Below are positions 1 through 12,910 of a stretch of DNA of 64,000 nucleotides, one piece after another. A model generated the notes under the pieces. The model was given only the letters and a program-made list of their open reading frames with translations. It did no database searches and was not told the DNA's origin. The translations under genes and the position numbers were made by a program. Source of the stretch: Blastomyces gilchristii SLH14081 (taxonomy: Eukaryota; Ascomycota; Eurotiomycetes; Onygenales; Ajellomycetaceae); the NCBI RefSeq assembly GCF_000003855.2, contig NW_003101678.1, forward strand, positions 1,040,900-1,104,899, read 5' to 3'. The number at the start of each line of letters is the position of its first letter. The stretch's first letter is position 1.

Positions 1-1660
1 CTCAGTTTGAATATTAAATAATTAGAAGTATGATTAAACTCTTAGTTGAATTTTAAATATCATATTCAACAAAGAACTATCAAAGCAGAAAGACTATTGA
101 ATAGCATAATCAGATTATTAAATACAGAGAGAGATCTATTCTTCCAGGCTATGAGATAGTTATACATAGTCTGTATCATCTCAGTAGCTAATTATGAAGT
201 TTAAGTTTAATGAAATAATCAAGAAAATTTCACTGAACTCTTTCAAAGTCTGTAAAACAGAGCTTTGAGAAGAATTCTGAGAGCATTCAAATCATCTTCT
301 ATTAAAGCAATGAAAATTGAAGCTTCAATTTTTTCTTCTGCTATTAGATTTGAAAAGACCTGTATGAACTATACTCTGAGAGTTATAAAGATGAGCTTAA
401 ATTATATAATCAGAGAAAGAGTTTCTTCTTCATTTCTATTAATTAACTCAGGAAATAAACTGAATTGAAATAGATTTCTTAATTGAAATAAAAATAATTC
501 TTCAAAGAAAATGCTCTGTCAACTATACAGACTATATTCACTGATTAACAATCAATTTTCTTTAGTAAATGTTGAAAGAGTTAATCATGAGAAGATATCT
601 CTCTGAAGAGAAAAGCTTGAATCTCTCATAGACTTGTAAATAAGTGAACTATCTAAAGAGAGAGAATATCAACAGTATTTAAAGAGAATCTCTATAATCA
701 ATATAAAAGACTCTATTCTGATTTACTCAGATGACTTAAAAAATGAGAATTTAAACAGATTAGATGCAGACATTGCTTCACTGAAGATAATATTAATTTT
801 ATCTCAGATTTCTGAAATTTAAACTGTGAATCTGAAGTCTTTGATGCTGAACTATTTGTAATAGTGAAAGCTGTTAAACTCATTAAAATAAAATCTTATG
901 AAAGAGAAAATAGTTTGAAAGAGACATGAATATTCTCTGATAGTCAAGCTGCTTTAAAAAGACTTAGAAATAGTCAGATTCATAATAATCAAATGAATCT
1001 TAAACTGATTTTAAATTCTGTTTTAAAAATTCAAAAGAGAGGAATATTAAAACTGATAATTCATCTATACTAAGTTCCTGCTCATATGAATATTCATGAT
1101 AATGAATTGACTGATTCAGCTGTAAAAAAGAGATCAGAATTAAGCAGATCTATTCAAAAAATAGTGTCCTGATCTTTTATAAAGAGACAGATAAAAGAAT
1201 CTTGTTTAAACAAGTGAAATGAAAGCTGACAGAAACAAAAGAAGAGTATACATTATTAAAGATTTGAAACAAAACTCAAGTGAAAATCTTGTTTAATTAA
1301 ATGTAAAAAGAAAATATTCTCATCTATAATTCAGCTGAAGCTAGAACAGGATTATTTCAAATCTTATATACAAAGATTTGATGATAGATTTAGTTCAATA
1401 GAATGCTCATTCTGTAATGCAAATGAAAATTCTGAGTATATTGTAATACACTCTGCATTGTACAATAGTCTCAGAGTCAGATTGAAAGAGAAGTATAATT
1501 TAAATTAATGAAATATAAGGTTCTTATTCTCAACTGAGACAGGAATCAAATACTTAATAGACTTTCTATCAGAAACTCAAGCAGCTATGAGAAAATGACT
1601 GAATTCAGAAATATCAGAATATGTAGAGAGAGAAATTGATCAGATATAGTCTGTTAAAAC
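1..1660 (+). pseudogene. LINE ORF2 fragment (end of RT domain, RNase H, C-x2-C tail)
   Basis: Decayed 3' part of the LINE polyprotein. The open piece at 265-468 matches, with some substitutions, the piece at 34481-34278 of the complete copy. Downstream the frame shifts or stops many times, mostly at TGA where the full copy has TGG (tryptophan). The RNase H stretch at about 740-1150 keeps a YSDD-like first motif and the SDSQAA motif. The cysteine motif CSFC followed by H residues lies at about 1400-1460. It cannot encode a working protein. Confidence 0.8.
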
Positions 1661-2005
1661 AGCTATAAACTATCTTTTAATAGTGTTGTTTTATTATAGT
1701 CTCTCTTTACTTTACTTTTTCTTTTCTGTTCTTTTCTGTCTACTTATTTAATGTATCTACCTTTAAGACTTTGTTCTCTTTTCCTTTATCAGGATATTTC
1801 AAATGATTTCAAAGTATTAAAAGATGTTAAAATACTGTAATTTGTAAAGAGTTTTTATATTCTGAGCTAAAACTTTCTAATTTTGCATATCTGAAATTGA
1901 TAAATGTATGATATTAGAAAAACTCTGAGAACTAAAGATTCTCAAGTAGATGTCATAGTCTCTGACTGCATACATCTATAATTGAGGAATAATAATAATA
2001 ATAAT
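1..2005 (+). mobile_element. Tad1-like non-LTR retrotransposon (LINE), 3' part
   Basis: This is the 3' portion of a LINE whose 5' end lies outside the window. Reading through TGA stops gives an RNase H domain (IFSDSQAALK near base 930) and, near base 1400, the C-x2-C...H Zn-binding-like tail typical of Tad1/I-clade elements. It matches the 3' half of the complete minus-strand copy at 32725-40381 over its whole length. It ends in an (AAT)n tail at about 1988-2005, after which Copia integrase sequence resumes, so the LINE is inserted in the Copia relic. The many in-frame TGA codons are RIP-like damage, heavier than in the full-length copy. Family assignment comes from motifs and is confident; subclade is inferred. 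Confidence 0.85.
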
Positions 2006-2275
2006 GATATTGATAATGTATTCAGATTTATGAACATTACAGTGTCATTTATCAATTATAACACAGTATGAGAATCAACTACTTCTTAATTATCATATCA
2101 AGATGGCATGTCTGAGCGCGGAATATGTACAATTATAACAGATGTCAGAGTAGTTCTTATTAACAAGAAGATTCTGAAGAAATTCTGAACAGATATTCTG
2201 AAAATAGTTGTTTCAATTATAAATAATACACTCACATCTACAGTTCTATATAATGAGAAGTATTGACCTGCAGTT

Positions 2276-2776
2276 AGACTGACCGTGTGAGCGTGTCTGA
2301 GATCAGAATCAGAATATTTAATGATTTCATTATCAATTCAACTGATTCTATTACACGGTTTTAACATTAGATAGTAGTTTCATACTGTCTCAGTGAGACT
2401 TACTGTCTACTCTTATCACATTTTTCAAATGAGACCATGATTTTCACTTCTCAATTTAAATTATTTTTATTACTTTAAATGACTTTAAATCTCATTTGAG
2501 CATTATCAAAAAGCATTACTTTTAAAAAAATTAAAAATGGTCAAAAAAACCTTAAAATGTCTAAAAATAGTAACTTTATGCCTAGAATGAGACTAAATGA
2601 AAGCAAATGAGATCACTTTCTTATTTTTTCTAAGTCATGGTCTCATTTTAAGATCTGATATATAGTCACTTTGCATGTTTTTTTAATGATTAGTCCCAGT
2701 GGGATTCATGCCAAGAAATGTATGAGATCAGATCAAATGAAACTAAATATGAAATTCATGATTTTAGCGGCCAGTC
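2276..2776 (+). mobile_element. MITE copy 1 (TA-type, ~501 bp)
   Basis: Non-coding element with ends GACTGACCG / CGGCCAGTC, flanked by TA on both sides (2274-2275, 2777-2778). It is inserted in the Copia integrase region, whose reading resumes on the far side. It is about the same length as four other copies in the window. The TA duplication and short inverted ends suggest mobilisation by a Tc1/mariner/pogo-type transposase. No coding capacity. Confidence 0.85.
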
Positions 2777-4430
2777 TACCTGCAGTTGCAGATGATGATA
2801 ACAAAGAGCCTGCTTATAACTCTTATATGATTTCTTTTTCAGTATTGATGAATATCTCACTGCAGATCACACATTTCTGTGAGCTTGAAACTGATATTTT
2901 TACTCATCTTTATAAATTACAGAAGTTATTAAACAAGTTATCTGCATGAGCTGATTCGTATAAACTTATTAAATTCTGTGAACATTCAATCTATCACTTG
3001 TGAAATTCTACAACAAATAAAATCATTGACATAAGTAATATGATTTTTCTTATAAAAATGCAAGAAATACTGAAGATTACTACAGCTACTACAACTGCAG
3101 TAACTGACACGGTTTCTATCATCTATTTAACAGAGAATTCTGACATTTCTGAATTGATAAATACAGATTGAATGTGGCTTATAAAGGCATTTATAGCTTA
3201 CACTTTCACTCTTATTACTGATTCTCTTCTGAAATTATATAAGAATACTCTGAGTAGATCAGAGAGAATAGAAGATTATTAAAAGAAATCAATACAATGT
3301 GAAATATCCGACCTTGAGAGATGCAAGATCTGAACACTTATTTCATATTCTAATATCTTATATAATGAATCAGTGATATCTAGCTACTGAGTATTTGTTA
3401 AAAAGAACTGCTCTGATGATTTCAATGCTGATAAGAATAATATATTATAAAAATCTTAATGAGTTGTATATAGTAACTGATTGAAGAAAGACACTTATTA
3501 GAAGACTTACATCTCTGTGATTACAGATATAATCAATTGAATATTATTCATGATTGCTGTAAAGCATGATTGAATTTTACTGTAAGTGAATATAGTAATG
3601 ATATATCTGTATAATAGATTAGAGAAAACAGTTTATGTAAGACAATTCACAGACTTTGAATAAGAAGCTCTGTATATACTCATCTATGCAGTTGAAGAAT
3701 CTCTATATAAATTAAATTCAGCTGTTAAAATATGATATGACTACCTGACAGCTATACTGTGAGAAAACAGCTTCAGTCTGAGTTCTTATGACTCTGCTCT
3801 TTGAAAGCATTCAGCCTGAAAACACCTGTATATAATTATATATATTGACAATCTTCATATCTTTGCAGATACACTAAAGAATGCTGATTAACTAGTTAAC
3901 ATTTTATAATAAAAACTAGAGATCAAAGACTTGAAGCAACTCACAAAATATCTAGAAATGAAAGTGAAATGTATAAAGAGTAGAATTAAATTGATACTCT
4001 GATATTATATTAATCAATTCTAGAAGATTTTTATCTAGATAATATAACTACTGTCTGTATACTTATAAATAAGAATCTATATCTAGATAACTCTTCTGTT
4101 TCTGAAAAAGAAAACAGTTTTACAAAGCAATGATTTCAGTATAATATTAAGTGTCTGCAATACTTAGCTGTCAAGCTGTAGCTGACTATTATCTGTATGA
4201 TATCTTTACTGATGCAGAAGAACACTGCTCTCATTTTTAAGATGTGAAAGACTCTATTATACATTATTCAATATTTGAAAGAAATAAATGAGATTGACAT
4301 ATTCTATGTGAAGAATAATGAAGAATTCAAGAATGAATTTCTAAATATAATATACATGTAGGTTGAATATACAGATTTTAATTAAGTCAGTCTATTAAAT
4401 GATGATTGTAAATCTATATAGACTGGCCGC

Positions 4431-4921
4431 TGATACTATGAATTTCATGTTTGATTTCATTTAATCTGATCTCATACATTTCTTGATGTGAATCTCACTG
4501 GGACTAATCATCAAAATAACATGCAAAGTAACTATTTATCAGATCTCAAAATGAGACCATGACTTAGAAAAAATAAGAAAGTGATTTCATTTGATTTCAT
4601 TTAATCTCATTCTTAGTATAAAGTTACTATTTTTAGATATTTTAAGGTTTTTTTAGACTATTTTTAATTTTTTAAAAAGTAACACTTTTTGATAACACTC
4701 AAATGAGATTTAAAGTCATTTAAAGCAATAAAAATAATTTAAATCGAGAAGTGTAAATCATGATCTTATTTAAAAAATATGATAAGAGTAGACAGTAAGT
4801 CTCACTGAGACAGTATAAGACTACTATCTAATGTTAAAACTGTGTAATGAGATTAATCAAATTAGTAATGAAATTATCAAATATTCTGTTTCTGATCTCA
4901 GACACGGTCACACAGTCAGTC
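4431..4921 (-). mobile_element. MITE copy 2 (inverted, ~491 bp)
   Basis: Reverse-oriented member of the same family: begins GACTGGCCGC, ends with the complement of the other terminus, TA flanks at 4429-4430 and 4922-4923. It interrupts the Copia copy 1 RNase H region. Confidence 0.85.
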
Positions 4922-5475
4922 TAAATCTATATCTGATTACATCTTTAAATTGAGAAACATGCTGATTTTATAATAATTAAACAAGTAATTCTGTGTATTC
5001 TTAAGCTCTAATGAGACTGAATATATGATGTTAAGTGAAGTTATATGTGAAGTAATATAGTTAAGAAGTATAATAATGAATCTGAGCTTCATTGAAACAG
5101 AAGACTCTCTGCTAATTAAGACAGATAATAAGAAGATAATTAATCTTACTACAGTGACTGCAATCACTGTGAGAAGTAAGTATATTAATATCTAATTTCA
5201 TTATATCTACAGTCAGTTGAATAATAATATAATCTTAATCAATTATATCCCAACTGAAGAAATAATAGCAGATGAATTAATTAAACTCTTGAATATAATT
5301 GCATTTCATTGATTTCTTGATTTACTAGGTTTTATAGATGAAGAGGAACAGAATATACAAACTTAATACAGATAGTATAATTTAAATGAATTTGAGAATA
5401 ATATAGCTAGATTTGTAAGAGATGGTTGATTCTTTGTATAATATTTAAGATCTCACATGGCAATGTCAGAGAGAG

Positions 5476-5577
5476 TGTAGTATTCACTCTAGTAGTATTA
5501 CTGTAGCGACCGCTCCGCCTACACGTGATCTTATATGTAATATATATATAGCTAGCTCTTTCTACACGAATACAACA
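5476..5577 (+). repeat. 3' LTR of Copia copy 1 (candidate)
   Basis: Begins TGTAG directly after a purine tract (CAGAGAGAG, 5468-5475), which fits a polypurine tract, and ends ACAACA. It contains a less mutated core around 5512-5535. No partner LTR is present in the window, so the boundary rests only on the polypurine tract and TG...CA ends. Confidence 0.55.
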
Positions 5578-5906
5578 GATTAATTATCTCACAGAATTCA
5601 ACACTATACAAGCTTTGATTAATTAATGAGCTGAGTGAATGAAAGATTGAAAGTCAATTACTAACTAATTATTACTAGAGAGATTCTGCAAGTATCTTTT
5701 ACAGTAATGACCTTTCTTATATAATTTAACGTCATATAAATTAGTGTTCAGTGATGTTTTTAATTAATGCTACTATCACACAGGTGAATCTGTATGTGCA
5801 ATGTTTTCACATGAATTCATACATAGTATGTGTATGTAATTAGTGCTGTACAGTCTTTCTTATTCAGTTAGTTATAATAATTCGCACTTCATTATCAAGT
5901 TAGTCT
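5578..5906. other. AT-rich unassigned spacer
   Basis: About 330 bp between the Copia copy 1 LTR and the miniature LTR element. No open frame, no recognisable repeat end and no RNA-like structure seen. Probably decayed repeat or the original host sequence of the insertions. Confidence 0.5.
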
Positions 5907-5911
5907 CATAT

Positions 5912-5989
5912 TGTTAAGAGTTTCAGAGGTTCAGCTCTTCTACCAGTAGTGCTGGTAATAACTGAGCTCTTTTGCCTCAGTAGTCTACA
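5912..5989 (+). repeat. TRIM LTR 1
   Basis: 78 bp, TG...CA ends, preceded by target duplication CATAT. Confidence 0.75.
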
Positions 5990-6258
5990 GATTATAAGAC
6001 TGTTAAGTGTGAGTTCTGCTGTAATTAACATGCATTAGTTCAATCTTAGAATGAACTTAAGAAAATCTTAAATAAATATTCTGAATATTTAACAGTGTTA
6101 AGAGACATTTCAGAAGTATACTCTAGAAGATAGTTCTTGAAGAAATGAGTTCTAGAAGTTAGTATAAAAAGAAAGACTGCTGAGAGAAGTTACTAAGAGA
6201 AGTCACTGAGAGAAGTCACTGAGAGAAGTACTTTGTAATTAGCTGATCTGAGAGAGAG

Positions 6259-6339
6259 TATTAAGAGTTCTGAGAGTTAATCAGCTCTTCTATTAGTAGC
6301 GCTGATAGTGACTGAGCTCTTTTACTCTAGTAGTCTACG
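6259..6339 (+). repeat. TRIM LTR 2 (central, shared)
   Basis: 81 bp. Start TATTAAGAG and end CTACG show G-to-A changes relative to the outer LTRs. Shared by both units of the dimer. Confidence 0.75.
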
Positions 6340-6608
6340 AGTTATAAGACTGTTAAGTGTGAGTTCTGCTGTGATCAACATGCATGAATTCAATCTCAGA
6401 ATGAACTTAAGAAAATTTCAAACAAATATCTCAGACATTTAACAGTGTTAAGAGACATTCTAGAAGTGTGCTCTAGAAGTTAGCTCTTGAAAGAATGAGC
6501 TCTAGAAGTGAGTTTAAAAAGAATGACTGCTGAGAGAATCTACTAAGAGAAGTCACTGAGAGAAGTCACTGAGAGAAGTACTCTGTGATTAGCTGATCTG
6601 AGAGAGAG

Positions 6609-6689
6609 TGTTAAGAGTTTTAAGAGTTAATCAGCTCTTCTACCAGCAGTGCTGATGATGACTGATCTCTTTTACTGCAGTAGTCTACA
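6609..6689 (+). repeat. TRIM LTR 3
   Basis: 81 bp, TG...CA ends, preceded by a purine tract and followed by CATAT. Confidence 0.75.
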
Positions 6690-6694
6690 CATAT

Positions 6695-7086
6695 CTCATA
6701 TTGTTGTAAGCAGATTGATTATCAACTTCATCTACGCATATACCTTTCTCTATCTTATTCATGTTATCTATTCCTCTGATTTGCATTCACAATTGTTATA
6801 TCGTCATCATTATTGCTATTAAGCTCTTATATTTTGAAGATTGAAATTAAAATAGGTGTATGAAACAGGCGGCTGATATCAAAGACCTCACTTTTTATTA
6901 TTATCAGAGTTTAAAATAACTGTGCAAGTAGTGGCAGCAGTGACAGTGACAGCAGCAGTGAAAGTGACACCTGCAGCTTGCTTATTACAGTTACGGATTA
7001 TTATTATGTTCATTACCCGGCATACAACAGGTTTTCAATTAGATAAATACAATATTTACAAGGCCTATGCCACAGCAGCGCCGAAT
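6695..7086. other. Less-mutated unassigned segment hosting the Gypsy insertion
   Basis: About 390 bp with a GC-richer stretch at 6920-7090 that includes an imperfect GCAGTGACAGTGACA-type run. Short open frames here look accidental. Joined across the Gypsy element it continues at 12873-12905. No function recognised. Confidence 0.4.
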
Positions 7087-7091
7087 CGTGG

Positions 7092-7455
7092 TGTAAGAGG
7101 CCTACGCCGAATAGATCAGTATAATATTGATAGGTCTTATATAACAAAGATAAAAATGTTAAAGAAGGAAAGAAAGAGAAAGTGCGAGAATCAGTGATCA
7201 AGGTGGATATTTATATGTGTATGTGGTGGTGTACACAGTGGAGCTTCAGAGCAGAAGAATATACACGCATTCATAGCAGCTGAGAATCAGTGATTGAGAA
7301 TGACTGAGAATCAGAGTGTATGTGTTCATGGCAGCTGAGAATCAGTGATTGAGAATGACTGAGAATTGAAGTGTACATGTTCAAGAATGAAGTGATTGAA
7401 ATCTGTGAAGTGTAACAGAATAGTCTATATGATTGATGAGGTGCAGTCTGTCACA
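7092..7455 (-). repeat. Gypsy 3' LTR
   Basis: 364 bp, starts TGTAAGAG and ends GTCACA on the plus strand. It contains repeated units built on CAGCTGAGAATCAGTGATTG, which also occur in the partner LTR. Confidence 0.85.
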
Positions 7456-7479
7456 TTAGTCCTCTCTTTTCAGAAGCAG

Positions 7480-10400
7480 TTCTCATCAGTCAAGAACTGC
7501 TGTTTCAGATAACATGGAACTCAGAGTTCAGATCAGTTAATTATAGCTGACTTATTTCACAATATATTATCAGCTGCAGCTGTGAAATCTCTTATTGAGA
7601 ATATTCTCAATCTCTCACTCAAGCTCATTATCTTCTTCTATGATGTCTGATAACTGTCAGTCAGAAATCAGCTGAGAAGAGAATGAATCAGTGACAGTAT
7701 AGCAGAGCAAGCTTGTATGAAATACATCATGAATTTCTGATGATATGTCAAGACAGTAGTTGTGACTACTTAGAACTTCTATCACTTTATATCTGATATG
7801 ATGATAATTCAGCATATGAAATGAATGTGTGATTTGTATATTCTTAAGATTTAATTATATCAGATCTTCTATCTTATATTATTCTGCAGAGTCTTGATAA
7901 ATATTGATTCAGTTCTCTTGATCTTGTTTCACAGTTATCATGAAAATCTCTGCTTAATCACAGATATCTTGAAGCTTTGTTACTATATTATTAACAATCT
8001 GAATCAGACTGCAGAGATTCAGTGTGAACTGTGTAGTCTCTAGAAGATTCAACACTTTTATGTGATATTTATGTATAAGAAAGAACAGACTTATATCTGT
8101 TAAAATGATATCTTGATCATTAATAGCAATCTCTGTATATAGAAGAAGATTATATCAATCATCTTATAAGTAATTACAGAACTTATAAAGATAATTCTTT
8201 ACAGTCTGAATTATCTGTTCTGATGCATTATCAGTCTCAAGATAATAGATAGTTGATAGATAATATATAATCTTGAGAACTTGACAGATTCTAGTTCAGA
8301 GAATACTCATGAATTGACAGTCTTAATCTGATACTATGAATCTCAGCAATTCATATATTCAATAGAATAAGCTTTGTAGAAAAGCTTCAGTGACTTGTTC
8401 AGTATTTATCTTATTACAAGATTTCAATATTATATCTTTACTCAATCAATTTATGATGATCAGAATGTTTCTACAACTCTTACTCTCAGATAGATTAATA
8501 GTGAAGTCAATTACTACATCTTATCAGATTCTATCAGAAATATTGAGTAATTTCAGTAGATCTTTTCTACAGTTCTTTCATAAGATAATGAAAGAACAGT
8601 AGTTACAGTTTCAGATAAAGTATCTGATACTGTTTAATATCTTAGATTAATAGAACTCTCAGAAGATTATTCTATACAGTTATTCATGATCTGAATAATC
8701 AGTTATATATAAATCATGCATCTCTTGCATTATCTGAGTGTGTAAGAATTTGAAGTGAGAAACTCAGTGGTATTCACAGAATTATAGAGTGTTATTATCA
8801 TTGATTGAACATTCTGAGATGTTAATTCTTACATGTAATTCTGAAAGAAATTGAGATACTTCTTATCATACTGCTTCAGTGAGTGCTTGAAGAAGTTTAT
8901 CAGTTTAAGCTGCTATATATCATAACTCATCTAATATAGGTTTGAGAGAAGTTGAGATATCAGTGACAGTTCTAATTGAAGAAGTATGTATAGTGCTGTG
9001 AGCTGTTTCATCTTGATCAACTAATATCTTTGAATTCAAGAGTCAGTGCTCTCAGTTCATTCAGTAAGTATCTGTTACATTGAATGATATATTCTGCTCT
9101 TGTTATAAGAGGGCATCTGTCATCAAGTTCTGACTGCTAGAATGATAGTGTATTATAAAATGAAAGTGACTTAAGAACTCAGATCATTACATCTGTTATT
9201 CAGTAAGTTTATAAGTAATTATAAAGTATTTAAGATTCTTATAATCTGTGACTATCTCAAATTCAGAGATACTTCAGAGTTCAGAGTCTCATTCTTCTAA
9301 ATAGTATATAATTGTAGAAAGTTCCTTGTCATAGATCTCATAATTGCATTCAGTGAGACTCAGTTTCTTAGACATGAAGATACATAATTGTAGAACATCT
9401 TTATTATTATATTACAATATTACTTTTTTTATTATATAGTTAGAGAAATCAGCTTCAACAACTGTCTTGTGATTAGAATCAAATATTATTAGTAGAGAGA
9501 TATTAATGAACATCTTCTTCATCTGTATAAATACAGCTTCAGTGTTTACTAATCATTGAAATACTGAGTCTTTCTTAGTGAGATCTGTAAGTGATCTCAT
9601 GATATCTGAGAAGTTTCATATAAATCACTGATAGAAGTTAGCAAATCTGATAAAGCTTCATACATCTTTCACAGTATACAGAGCTTCTCATTTAAGAATA
9701 GTAGAGACTTTCTCAGAATTCATTCAAATCCTCTTATCAGCTTCTATAATAAAACTCAGATACTTAATACTCTTGACTTCAAAATCACACTTATTAATAT
9801 CTATCAGTAGTTCTGCTTCTTATAGCTATTGTAAAATCTTTTACACATATTCTTAGTATTCTTTTCTGAGTTCATTGATGAAGATGAGAATGTTATCTAG
9901 ATAAGTAGATACAAACTTATTAAGAAAATCTCAGAGCACTCAGTTAATATACTTCTGAAATGTACTGAGAGTGTTAATCAGTTTAAAGAGTGTGACTATT
10001 CATTCAAAGAGATTATAATATGTTCAGAATGCTGTAAGTCATTCATCTTCTTTAGTGATACAAATCTTATGAAACACAGTAATGATATCTAGTTTTATAA
10101 ATCATTGAGCTTATCTGATCTGTGCTAGGGTTTCATTGATGAGAGATAAGAGATATCAATCTTTCTTTGTCAATCTGTTCAGACCTCAGTAGTTCACACA
10201 GAATTGAAGTTCTTCACCTGGTTTCTTTGCAAAGAGAATAGAGACTGCAGTGAAAGAGTTGCTAACATGTATGAATTCTTTATTCAACAGATCATTGAGT
10301 GTCTTTCAAAGAAGAAGAAGTTCATCTCAGAACATGTTATAAAGAGAATCTTATAATAGTTCAGAATTCTTATCATTCTTTTTCTCTAACTTGATACTGT

Positions 10401-12180
10401 GATTCACTTCAGAACCTTATAAGAGAGATATGTTTATAATATTATCTTGTCAGAAGACATCTAGATATTCATGATATTATTGAGAGAGTTTTGTATGAGA
10501 ATCTGTTATTATAACACAGAATAACTTTTCTAGAGTCTTTTTAATATTAGTCAGACTGATGAAATAGATTGACATATGATTCTGCTATCAGTAATTCTTT
10601 CAACAACTTCTTTTTCTGAGCATTTCATAGGTGTTGACAGAGATCTGTGTCAGATCAATAGTCTTATGAATGTCATCTTTGTGAATTCTATCATTGTTAG
10701 AAAATATCAAGCTTCTGTTTCAAGTATTCAATAAGATGCCTTGTTCAGATAGTCAGATAAGTTCTAATATAAGATTATAATCAATATTATCAACTTTATA
10801 TGTGTAGACATCTTCATGTTGATATTCTCTCACATCTATGGTCAGCTTCATCATGTAATGAGTATAAATGTCTTTTGAATCATCAAATTCTGCAAGGAGT
10901 TGAGGTTTTGATAAAGAGATACACTGAAGGTTATGATATCTTATAACTGAAGATTTTATCATTGCATAGTAATATAGATCACTGTCTATCATGGCTTTCA
11001 CATTATACATGTTATCAATCACAGTAGATACAAGAATTGTATTCATTGTCATCTTCTCTTCAAATTATTGTTGTCTGACCTCTTCAAGCTTCTGTTTATG
11101 AATTTGAACAGAAGCTAATCTTTTCTCTGTTTCACTGAGACATTCTCATAGTTATCTTCTGAATCTTTCTCTAATGTAATATGATTGACATGAACAGACA
11201 CTGATTCATTCTTCAAATGAGAAGATGCTGATCTTTCTCTTGAGTATGAAGACACATAGATTGATTAGCAGTTGAAAGCAATGTATTCTGATCAGTTACA
11301 GTTGATGTATACTTCATATTAATGTTGATCAGTGACTTCTTCAGAAGTGATCTCAGAGACTTAAAAGCCTGTTCAGACAGCAGAGATTCTTGCTTATGTA
11401 TAGATATTCAAGTCTACTCAATTCATGATATCTGCATCATTGTTATTTCTCAGTATGAGTGTATAAGTTGCTGAGATATAACATCTTCTATCACTGTTCT
11501 GTATATTCTTGAGCTTAGTAAGATGATCATTCATTGTCTGAAGCTGTGTGCAGAAGTCTTCATAAGTCTGGTCTTTGTCTACACTTATAAGAATCTGTAA
11601 GAGTTTGAAAGTTAATATCTTCTTGAGCATGCTAATCTTCATTTGATTCTCTTAAGATTGATCATCTGCTTCTAGAATCTTGGTATTGAAGTTAGAGATG
11701 AATATTGTGAGAGAAGTGTTTCTCTGTTAGATACTCTGTAATCAATCTAATACTTTCTGTTGCATGGTAGTGTCTTGAAACAGAATATCAAGATGTTTCA
11801 TGATATTATCAGGCATTCACAACACTGGTTCACATGCTTTTATTCATGAATAAAACTTCTGTTTCATACAATTCTTCAATTATTCATTAATATATCAATC
11901 TTGATTGATTAATGAACTGATGAAATCTTCATCTACACTCAGTTTTATAAGCATTTTCATTCTCTATGATGAGTAGAGAGTGAGATTGAAAGTATTGAAA
12001 TATGTGAAAGCATCTAAGTGTTCTTTCAGCACTTTTGTACTTGATTCTGTAGATGTTGAAATTGCATGAATTAATTATTGAATCTCTTTGTATTGAAGTT
12101 GTTGAGTTGTATGCATGTCTGCTATCTGTTACTGTTGTAATTTTAACATTGCTTAAAGCCACTGTGATATTGTGTCTATA
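7480..12180 (-). pseudogene. Gypsy gag-pol remnant
   Basis: Decayed polyprotein on the minus strand. An open piece at 11052-10753 is a retropepsin-like domain: AMIDSDLYYYA in place of A-x-[IV]-D-[ST]-G, with NLILEL near its end. Near 9.9 kb the RT active site reads YLDNILIF. Near 9.12 kb the RNase H to integrase linker reads QNLMTDALL. Glycine and tryptophan codons are preferentially lost, as expected from G-to-A change at GG. Pieces at 11642-11418 and 12162-11929 are probably gag. No intact frame. Confidence 0.8.
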
Positions 12181-12503
12181 CTCGCGTTCAAGAGTTTCAT
12201 ATTATTATTAGACATAATTATATTGATTATCAGATGTATAATTGTATGAATCTCTTATACATCTGAGTGTCAGAACTCTCAGGTCTTTCACTGATATTCT
12301 TTTTGTAAAATTTTATTCTCTTTGTAAGATCTTGTTACAGAGTCAGAGTGACTAGTGAGCAAGCTTCTATCTGAGAACTATCTGAAGACTTGATGTCTGC
12401 TTAACTATTTAACTGTTTCTCTATTTCTTACATGTTGTTACATGTTCAAATATCTCTTGATAAATAATCATTTCTAATAAGAAGATGATGAACATTTTTA
12501 TAG

Positions 12504-12867
12504 TGTAAGAGACCTATGCTGAATAGATCAGTATAATATTGATAGGTCTTATATAACAAAGATAAAAATGTTAAAGAAGGAAAGAAAGAGAAAGTGTGAG
12601 AATCAGTGATTGAGGTGAATATTTATACATGTATGTGATGGTGTACGCGGTGAAGCTTCAGAGTGGAAGAATATACGCGTGTTCATAGCAGCTGAGAATT
12701 GATGATTGAGAATGACTGAGAATTGAAGCATACGCGTTTGTGGCAGCTGAGGATCAGCAATCAAGAATGGCTGAGAATCAGAGTGTACATGTTCAAGAAT
12801 GAAGTGATTGAAATCTGTGAAGTGTAACGGAATAGTCTATATGATTGATCAGGCGCAGCCCGTCACA
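12504..12867 (-). repeat. Gypsy 5' LTR
   Basis: 364 bp, same ends as the partner LTR. It keeps CpG sites that the left copy has lost, e.g. GCGCAGCCCGTCACA against GTGCAGTCTGTCACA. Confidence 0.85.
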
Positions 12868-12910
12868 CGTGGCATCTATTCCTATATTGAAAGGCCGTGC
12901 GTACTAAATA

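Larger units (their letters stand above)
2006..5577 (+). mobile_element. Ty1/Copia LTR retrotransposon relic (copy 1), 5' truncated
   Basis: Integrase, reverse transcriptase and RNase H remnants in sense order. About 2006-2275 holds the end of the integrase core (motif GMSERG, then LYNEKY), which continues after a MITE at about 2780. The RT active site reads YIDNLHIF at about 3840-3870, from the usual YVDD. The RNase H end with a CV-L-SSNE-like segment is at about 4960-5100, after a second MITE. The sequence is homologous along its length to the full Copia element at 19991-25649. A TG...CA 3' LTR closes it at 5476-5577. The 5' part is separated by the LINE at 1-2005 and lies off the window. 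Confidence 0.8.
5912..6689 (+). mobile_element. Dimeric TRIM-like miniature LTR retroelement
   Basis: Structure LTR - internal - LTR - internal - LTR with an exact 350-bp period. LTRs of 78-81 bp lie at 5912-5989, 6259-6339 and 6609-6689; the two internal parts (5990-6258, 6340-6608) are each 269 bp. Each LTR begins TGTTAAGAG or a decayed form and ends CTACA or CTACG. A purine tract (GAGAGAGAG) precedes LTR 2 and LTR 3. The array is flanked by the 5-bp duplication CATAT (5907-5911, 6690-6694), so it inserted or was amplified as one unit. Internal parts have no coding potential. The sequence after LTR 1 (GATTATAAGAC) resembles the primer-binding site of the Copia elements nearby. Confidence 0.8.
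7092..12867 (-). mobile_element. Full-length Gypsy-type LTR retrotransposon
   Basis: A 5776-bp element with about 364-bp LTRs at both ends and the 5-bp duplication CGTGG (7087-7091, 12868-12872). Transcription sense is minus: protease lies right of RT, and a purine tract on the minus strand (complement of CCTCTCTTTT, 7461-7470) precedes the left LTR. Order on the minus strand is gag (about 12.2-11.4 kb), protease (about 11.05-10.75 kb), RT (about 10.4-9.8 kb), RNase H (to about 9.1 kb) and integrase. All reading frames are broken, mainly by TGA. Confidence 0.9.

Noticed and set aside
6170..6600. Short GAGAGAAGT runs as a separate satellite
   Set aside because: They are part of the internal region and purine tract of the dimeric LTR element.
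6922..7197. Open frame of 91 codons near the left Gypsy LTR
   Set aside because: It runs from unassigned DNA across the target duplication into the LTR, so it is an artefact of the insertion.
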